From Elymus sibiricus (taxonomy: Eukaryota; Streptophyta; Magnoliopsida; Poales; Poaceae), in the NCBI GenBank assembly GCA_039707655.1, contig CM077664.1:202424195-202488194 (forward strand): a stretch of DNA of 64,000 nucleotides, written 5' to 3'. Numbering within the stretch: the stretch's first letter is position 1; every line of letters starts with the position of its first letter. The notes beneath the pieces were generated by a model. That model was given only the letters and a program-made list of their open reading frames with translations, ran no database searches and was not told where the DNA came from. The translations under genes and the position numbers were made by a program. Below, piece by piece: positions 57,975 through 64,000 of this stretch.

Positions 57975-60108
57975 GGAGTGTCGTGTTAAAATTTGGAATT
58001 ATTCGGGGTTCGTTTGGACATTTTTATACATTAACTGAGTTTTCTAGGCATTTTATGTGCATAATTCAAATTTGAACTACAGGCACATGCTCCAGTGCAC
58101 CTAAATGGGTTGAAAAATCATATATGTGTCCTTGGGTGTATGCTTAGGTCCCATGCAAGAAATGGGAATGAATTTCAAAAACCTCGGCATCGTGGCTCCA
58201 CCGCAAACGTTGAGATACTTGGTTTTGAAATTCTAGTAAATCCAAAACTTGTCTGAAATTCATGAAACTTGGCATGCTATCATGGAATGGCACCAACATG
58301 TTGTGGTAAAAAATTTGTCCCATTTGGGTCAGGTTTTGGTATAAGCTTCTCACAAACCAGAGCTTCCCACAAGAAGCCTCATGGTTCCGGTAGGGAACAT
58401 GTCACCTTTGTGGACGAAACGACATTCGTTGCCTCTTCTTGCCTTCAATTTTTTTTCTAGAGGCAACATGGACCAATAGGAGTGTCGTGTTAAAATTTGG
58501 AATTATTCGGGGTTCATTTGGACATTTTTATACATTAACTGAGTTTTCTAGGCATTATATGTGCATAATTCAAAATTGAACTACATGCACATGCTCCGGT
58601 GCACCAAAATGGGTTGAAAAATCATATGTGTGTCCTTGGGTGCATGCTTAGGTCCCATGCAAGAAATGGGGATGAATTTCAAACACCTCGGCATCGTGGC
58701 TCCACCGCAAATGTTGAGATACCTGGTTTTGACTAGTAAATCCAAAACTCTTCTGAAATTAATGAAACTTGGCATGCTATCATGGAATGGCACCAACATG
58801 GTGTGGTAAATTTTTTGTCCCATTTGGGGCAGGTTTTGGTATAAGCTTCTCACAAACCATAGCTTCTCACAAGAAGCCTCATGATTCCGGTAGGGAACAT
58901 GTGTCACCTTTGTGGACGAAACGACAATCGTTGCCTCTTCCCACCTTGATTTTTTTTCTAGATGCAACATCGACCAATAGAAGTGTCCTGTTAAAATTTG
59001 AAATTATTCGGGGTTCGTTTGGACATGTTTATACATTAACTCAGTTTTCTAGGCATTTTATATGCATAACTCAAATTTGAACTACAGACACATGCTTCGA
59101 TGCACCAAAATGGGTTAAAAAATCATATGTGTGTCCTTGGGTGCATGCTTAGGTCCCATGCAAGAAATGGGGATGAATTTCAAACACCTCGGCATCGTGG
59201 CTGCACCGCAGACATTGAGATACTTGGTTTTGAAATTCTAGTAAATCCAAAACTTGTCTGAAATTCATGAAACTTGGCATGCTATCATGGAATGGCACCA
59301 ACATGCAGTGGTAAATTTTTTGTCCCATTTGGGGCAGGTTTTGGTATAAGCTTCTCACAAACCATAGCTTCTCACAAGAAGCCTCATGGTTCCGGTAGGG
59401 AACGTGTGTCACCTTTGTGGACGAAACGACAATCGTTGCCTCTTCCCGCCTTGATATTTTTTTTCTAGATGCAACATAGACCAATAGGAGTGTCGTGTTA
59501 AAATTTTGAATTATTCGGGGTTCCTTTGGACATTTTTATACATTAACTGAGTTTTCTAGGCATTTTATGTGCATAATTCAAATTTGAACTACAGGTACAT
59601 GCTCCGGTGCACCAAAATGGGTTAAAAAATCAAATGTGTGTCCTTGGGTGCATGCTTAGGTCCCATGCAAGAAATGGGAATGAATTTCAAACACCTCGGC
59701 ATCGTGGCTCGGTCGCAAACGTTGAGATACTTGGTTTTGAAATTCTAGTAAATCCAAAACTCGTCTGAAATTCATGAAACTTGGCATGCTATCATGAAGT
59801 GGCACCAACATGCCAAGTTAAATTTTTTGTCCCATTTGGGGCAGGTTTTGGTATAAGCTTCTCATAAACCAGAGCTTCTCACAAGAAGCCTCGTGATTCT
59901 GGTAGGGAACGTGTCACCTTTGTGGACGAAACGACATTCGTTGCCTCCTCTTGCCTTGATTTTTTTATAGAGGCAACATAGACCAATTGGAGTGTCATGT
60001 TAAATTTTGGAATTATTCGGGGTTCGTTTGGACATTTTATACATTAACTGAGTTTTCTAGGCATTTTATGAGCATAATTCAAATTTGAACTACATGCACA
60101 TGCTCCCA
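57975..60108. repeat. Tandem array, period about 505 bases, 4.2 copies
   Basis: GGAGTGTCGTGTTAAAATTT starts units at 57975, 58479, about 58980, 59487 and 59999. Each unit has CATTAACTGAGTTTTCTAGG, CCATGCAAGAAATGGG, ACTTGGCATGCTATCATG and TTGTGGACGAAACGAC. The copies are much alike, so the array is recent or homogenised. Short ORFs on both strands repeat with the unit and are not genes. A single old copy lies at 15754 in element 1. Confidence 0.9.
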
Positions 60109-60234
60109 CTTATCATCCCAAACGGTTGTAAAGTATTATTTAAATCGTGGGTGTTCTACTGACCATTTACGTGCCACCACGCGTCCCACTTTTTTATTGG
60201 CAAGGAGGTGCTGTGCGGGCAGCTGTTTGAGTAG

Positions 60235-60435
60235 ACGGGAGGCGTGCGAGCAAAGTCCGCGGCGCAGGCTGACCGGGAGGCGTGCGACCAGTCCTGCGCT
60301 ATGCAGGCTAACTCGGAGGCGTGCGACCAATCCTCCGCTGCGCAGGCTCACCGGGAGGCGTGCGACCAGTACGCTGTGCAGGCTCACCGGGAGGCGTGCA
60401 ACCAGTACGCTGCACAGGCTCACCGGGAAGCGAGC
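60235..60435. repeat. GC-rich promoter-proximal tandem repeat, about 42-base period
   Basis: Five copies of CACCGGGAGGCGTGCGACCA with GCTGCGCAGGCTCA between. It is the same sequence type as 16255-16470, at the same place before a plus-strand gene. Confidence 0.8.
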
Positions 60436-60499
60436 CCTTTGACCTCCATCGCCGCCCGCCTCGCTCTCAACCTCTCCATTAATGGCACCTGAGCCGCTG

Positions 60500-60506
60500 T
60501 TTAATA
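60500..60506 (+). promoter_or_regulatory. TATA-like box before the truncated plus-strand gene
   Basis: TTTAATA follows the GAGCCGCTG context 77 bases before the ATG, equivalent to TTATAATA at 16538. Confidence 0.4.
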
Positions 60507-60582
60507 GGCAGCCTTACTGGTCTCTCTTCGCCTCCCATTCCCCTCTTGCCCGAATCCTATTTTCCAGAGCTCCACCTACGCC

Positions 60583-60752
60583 ATGGCGCACAAGGATCAT
60601 CTGCCACTAGTCTTCCGGTTTGGTGAAGTCGACTCCGAGCCGGAGGAGATAGAAAATAAGGAGGAATGGGACCTCAAGGACATGGCCCTGAACAAGCTGG
60701 CCGCGGCGGATGCTGCCCCCGCGCCCGTCCTAGCTCCCATCCACACGCCCGC
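60583..60752 (+). pseudogene. Start of a plus-strand cargo gene, cut by a family A LTR
   Basis: The frame begins MAHKDHLPLVFRFGEVDSEP in a good context (GCCATGG) and is acidic in the first 40 residues, then Ala/Pro-rich. It runs open for 56 codons until the LTR at 60753. It has the same promoter module as the zf-XS gene but the coding start is different; both have an acidic early part. I do not recognise it. The rest of the gene would lie past the family A element, outside this window. Confidence 0.55.
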
Positions 60753-62310
60753 TGCTACTTGTGATCTGCGTTGGTTTTTCCCTGAAGAGGAAGGGATGAT
60801 GCAGTATAGTAGAGATAAGTATTTCCCTCAGTAAGAAACCAAGGTTATCAATCCAGTAGGAAAATCACGCAACACCTCGTTAACAGCACCTACACACAAA
60901 CAACAAATCCTTGCACCCAACGCTTACAAGGGGTTGTCAATCCCTTGGCGGTTAATTGCAAGATTAAATTGTATGGTGATAAATAAATAGATTGAACAAA
61001 AATACAAAATAAAGTAAATAAAGTAAAATTGCAGCAAGGTATTTTTAGGATTTTTAATATATGATTTAGATAGACCCGGGGGGCATAGTTTTCACTAGAG
61101 GCTTCTCTCATGAAAATAGCATACGGTGGGTAAACAAATTACTGTTGGGCAATTGATAGAAAAGCAAATAATCATGATGATATCCAAGGCAATGATCATG
61201 TATATAGGCATCACGTCCGAGACAAGTAGACCGACTCCTGCCTGCATCTACTACTATTACTCCACACATCGACCGCTATCCAGCATGCATCTAGTGTATT
61301 AAGTCCATAAAGAACGGAGTAACGCCTTAAGCAAGATGACATGATGTAGACAAAGTAAACAAACGCATGAATAAACCCCATCTTTTTACCCTTAATAGCA
61401 ACGATACATACGTGTCATGTCCCTTTCTGTCACTGGGATTGAGCACCGCAAGATCGAACCCATTACAAAGCACCTCTCCCATTGCAAGATAAATCAATCT
61501 AGTTGGCCAAACCAAATCAATAGATCGGAGAGAAATACGAAGCTATAATAATCAAGCATAAAAGAGTTCAGAGAAAACTCAAATAATATTCATGGATAAT
61601 CTGATCATAAACTCACAATTCATCGGATCCCAACAAACACACCGCAAAAAGTGATTACATCGGATAGAACTCCAAGAACATCGAGGAGAACATTGTATTG
61701 AAGATCAAAAAGAGAGAAGAAGCCATCTAGCTACTAACTATGGACCCGAAGGTCTGTGGTAAACTACTCACGCATCATCGGAAGGGCAGAAAGGTTGATG
61801 GAGAGCCCCTCCGTGATCGATTCCCCCTCCAGCGGAGTGCCGAAAAAGGCCTCTAGATGGAATCTCTCAAGAACAGAAACTTGCGGCGGCGAAAAAAGTA
61901 TTTCGTGGACTCCTCTGCTGGTTTCCCAATTTTAGAGAATTTATAGGGGAGGAATTAGGTCAAACGGAGCTATGTGGGCCCCACAAGCCACCAGGGCGCC
62001 CCCCTTGGGGCGCGCCGTGGTGCCTCGTGGGCCACTGATTCATCTTCTGGCCCTCTCCCAAAGCTTCCAGTACTTGTTATGTCCAGAAAAAAATCTCCAA
62101 AAAGTTTCATGGCATTTGGACTTCATTTGGTACTGATATTCTGGAAAACCAAAAACAGGCAAAAAACAGCAACTGGCACTGGGCACTAAGTTAATATGTT
62201 AGTCCCAAAAAATGATATATAATTGTTGTAAATGTATATAAAAACATCCAAGATTGATATTATAATAGCATGGAACAATAAAAAATTATAGATACGTTGG
62301 AGACGTATCA
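60753..62310 (-). repeat. Family A 3' LTR (1558 bases)
   Basis: Minus-strand ends are TGATACGTCTCCAACGTATC and AAGTAGCA, the same as at 10164-11704. The last 306 bases on the minus strand match 33847-34152. Confidence 0.9.
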
Positions 62311-64000
62311 AGCATCCCCAAGCTTAATTCCTGCTCGTCCTTGAGTAAGTAAATGATAAAAACAGAATTTTTGATGTGAAATGCTACCTATCATATTCAT
62401 CATATATTCTTTTCTTTATAGCATGGACATTTGGACTTGAATGATTCAAAGCAACAGTCTATAGTTTGACATGAAGATATAAATACTCAAGCATACTAAC
62501 AAGCAACCATGTCTTTCAACATATCAACGCTAAAGAAAGTTATCCCTAGCCCATTATGCTCAATCATTGATCCATTCATGAAACACACTCAATATTAGCT
62601 ACATACAATGCACAAGTATGACAATAGTGCTCTCTAGTTTGTGCTTTGTAAGAGAAGATGGAGACTCAAATAAAAATAAAAATTGCATAAAAGTAAATAG
62701 ATAGGCCCTTTGCAGAGGGAAGCAGAGATTTGCAAATGTGCCAGAGCTCAAAGCTTAAATTAGAGAGATAAAATTATTTTGAGAGGCATGCTTTTCCTGT
62801 CAACGAAAATGACTGAGAATTCCCAATATTTTCCATGCTAGACACATCATAGGCGGTTCCCAAACAGAAAGTAAAGTTTATTTCCTTTCCACCATTCTTT
62901 CACAATCCATGGCTAGCCGTATCCACGGGTGCCCTCCATACCAACACTTTCCAAGGAATTTTATTGTTATTAATTTTTGATTCATTATGGGACCGGGCAT
63001 CCCTGTTACCGGCCACTCTCTCGTGCAATGACAAGTGAATAAACACTCATCGTGAGAATAACACACCTAGCATGGAAAATATTGGCCACCCCCTGCCACT
63101 TCATGAGCAGTACGGGCACACAAAATGGAAAATTATTTTGAAAATTAGAGTTGGCACATGCAAATTTACTTGGAACGGCATGGAAATACCGCATATAGGT
63201 AGATATGGTGGACTCATTTGGCACAACTTGGGTTTAAGGAGTTTGGATGCACAAGCAGTATTCCCGCTTAGTACAGATGAAGGCTAGCAAATAGATTGAG
63301 AAGCAACCAACCAAAAAGCGAAAATGGTCATAAACATGCATTGAACATAACTAACACCGAATAATGCACCATAAGTAGGATATAATTTCTTTGCATAACT
63401 ATTGACTTAATGTGCATGCATAGGGAATCACAATCATTAACACTAATATTCTTACTAAATCATAATTACTCACTAACATGACTCACATATCATCATCTCC
63501 ATATCGCAAAACTATTGCAAGGAATCACACTTATCATATCCAATGATCTATATGAAAGTTTCTATTATATCCCTCTTGAATATTCATCACTTTGGGACCA
63601 AATTCATATCTTGTGCAAATTACCATTACTATTATCAACTCTCAAAAAGATATAAGTGAAGCATGAGAGTGCACATATTTCTTCAAAATTTATCAACTCC
63701 CAAAATAATATGAGTGAATCATGAGAGTTCAAATATTTCTTCAAAATTTAGCCACCACCGTGCTCAAAAAGATTTAAGTGAAGCACTAGAGCAACTGCCT
63801 AGCTCAAAAAATTTAAGTGAAGCACATAGAGTATTCTAACAAATCATAATGATCGTGTGGCTCTCTCAAATAGGTGTGTCCAGCAAAGATGATTGTGACA
63901 AACTAAAAAGCAAACAAAGCAAAGACTCATATAATACACAACGCTCCAAGAAAAAACACATATCATGTGACGAATAAAAATATAGCTCCAAGTAAAATTA
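62311..64000 (-). other. Family A internal region, no gene
   Basis: It begins with the polypurine tract (minus-strand AAGCTTGGGGATGC) and matches 11705-13850 in order, for example GATATAAGTGAAGCA repeats near 63650-63820. No coding sequence is supported. Confidence 0.75.

Larger units (their letters stand above)
34153..60752. mobile_element. CACTA-like DNA transposon 2 with cargo genes (right end not found)
   Basis: The left end is CACTAGTGCAGTGACCTGC followed by TATACAAACGGTTTTTACCC, matching element 1, and it breaks a family A LTR. Its own DNA is 34153-35409 plus 55015-60752; the rest is a nested retrotransposon. It holds a minus-strand B3 pseudogene, a minus-strand acidic cargo gene, a minus-strand Ala-rich gene, a 505-base tandem array, GC-rich promoter repeats and the start of a plus-strand gene. 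No transposase gene is seen. The right end should lie beyond the family A element, outside the window. Confidence 0.6.
60753..64000 (-). mobile_element. Family A LTR retrotransposon, copy 3 (runs off the window)
   Basis: A complete 3' LTR (60753-62310) is followed by the polypurine tract and internal non-coding DNA to the window end. It matches 10164-13850. It interrupts the gene at 60583. Its 5' LTR, and the right part of CACTA-like element 2, are outside the window. Confidence 0.85.

Noticed and set aside
58144..59484. Repeated minus-strand ORFs of 69-129 codons
   Set aside because: They recur with the 505-base tandem unit and are shadows of the repeat; no domain or start context supports them.
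60197..60492. ORFs with REACDQ-type repeats
   Set aside because: They are translations of the GC-rich promoter repeat upstream of the ATG at 60583.

Overview
The window is plant nuclear DNA from a large, repeat-rich grass genome, most likely Triticeae (wheat, Aegilops or barley). Evidence is the BARE/Angela-like copia LTRs (TGTTGGAAATATGCCC start), two related LTR families opening with TGATACGTCTCCAACGTATC, CACTA-type ends, a Stowaway MITE and plant-only domains (B3, zf-XS, F-box/FBD). No rRNA, tRNA, CRISPR or bacterial operon is visible. I name no species and no repeat family beyond what the sequence supports. In the text, 'family A' means LTRs of about 1.55 kb ending GTAGCA, and 'family B' means LTRs of about 1.64 kb ending ACATCA.

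Layout: almost everything is nested mobile DNA. An old plus-strand copia element (1 to about 33846) is the outer frame. Its gag is cut at 2676 by a family B LTR, whose far end is at 28924 with a CGATG target duplication. That LTR is cut at 3237 by CACTA-like element 1. Element 1 carries a minus-strand B3 gene, a minus-strand acidic cargo gene, tandem arrays, a family A element (10164-15681), a plus-strand zf-XS gene (16638-18000) and a plus-strand gene that appears to join a B3 domain to an F-box/LRR/FBD protein (18653-21604). A minus-strand copia element (21606-28780) begins one base after that gene's stop codon. The outer copia resumes at 28925 and ends in a truncated 3' LTR.

The right half begins with a family A LTR fragment (33847-34152) cut by CACTA-like element 2 (from 34153). 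Element 2 repeats the plan of element 1: a minus-strand B3 pseudogene and acidic cargo gene on the left, tandem arrays in the middle, a GC-rich promoter repeat and a plus-strand gene on the right. Its B3 exon is split by a complete family B element (35410-55014, TGCAG duplication). That element has no gag-pol; it holds one acidic ORF, a Mutator-type element with a 9-bp duplication (37910-39408), and, inside its 5' LTR, a Tat-like Ty3/gypsy element (43740-54171, ATCAC duplication). A family A element (60753 to beyond the window) truncates the right-hand gene of element 2.

Main points: two paralogous CACTA-like elements share cargo and layout; B3-type genes occur in three different settings (both CACTA-like elements, the B3/F-box gene, and an intact gene with its own TATA box and poly(A) signal lying antisense in the gypsy element); and most copia and gypsy coding regions are dead, with substitutions in catalytic residues and CAG-to-TAG type stops. 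Exon joins are read from splice signals and reading frame only; transcription has not been checked.
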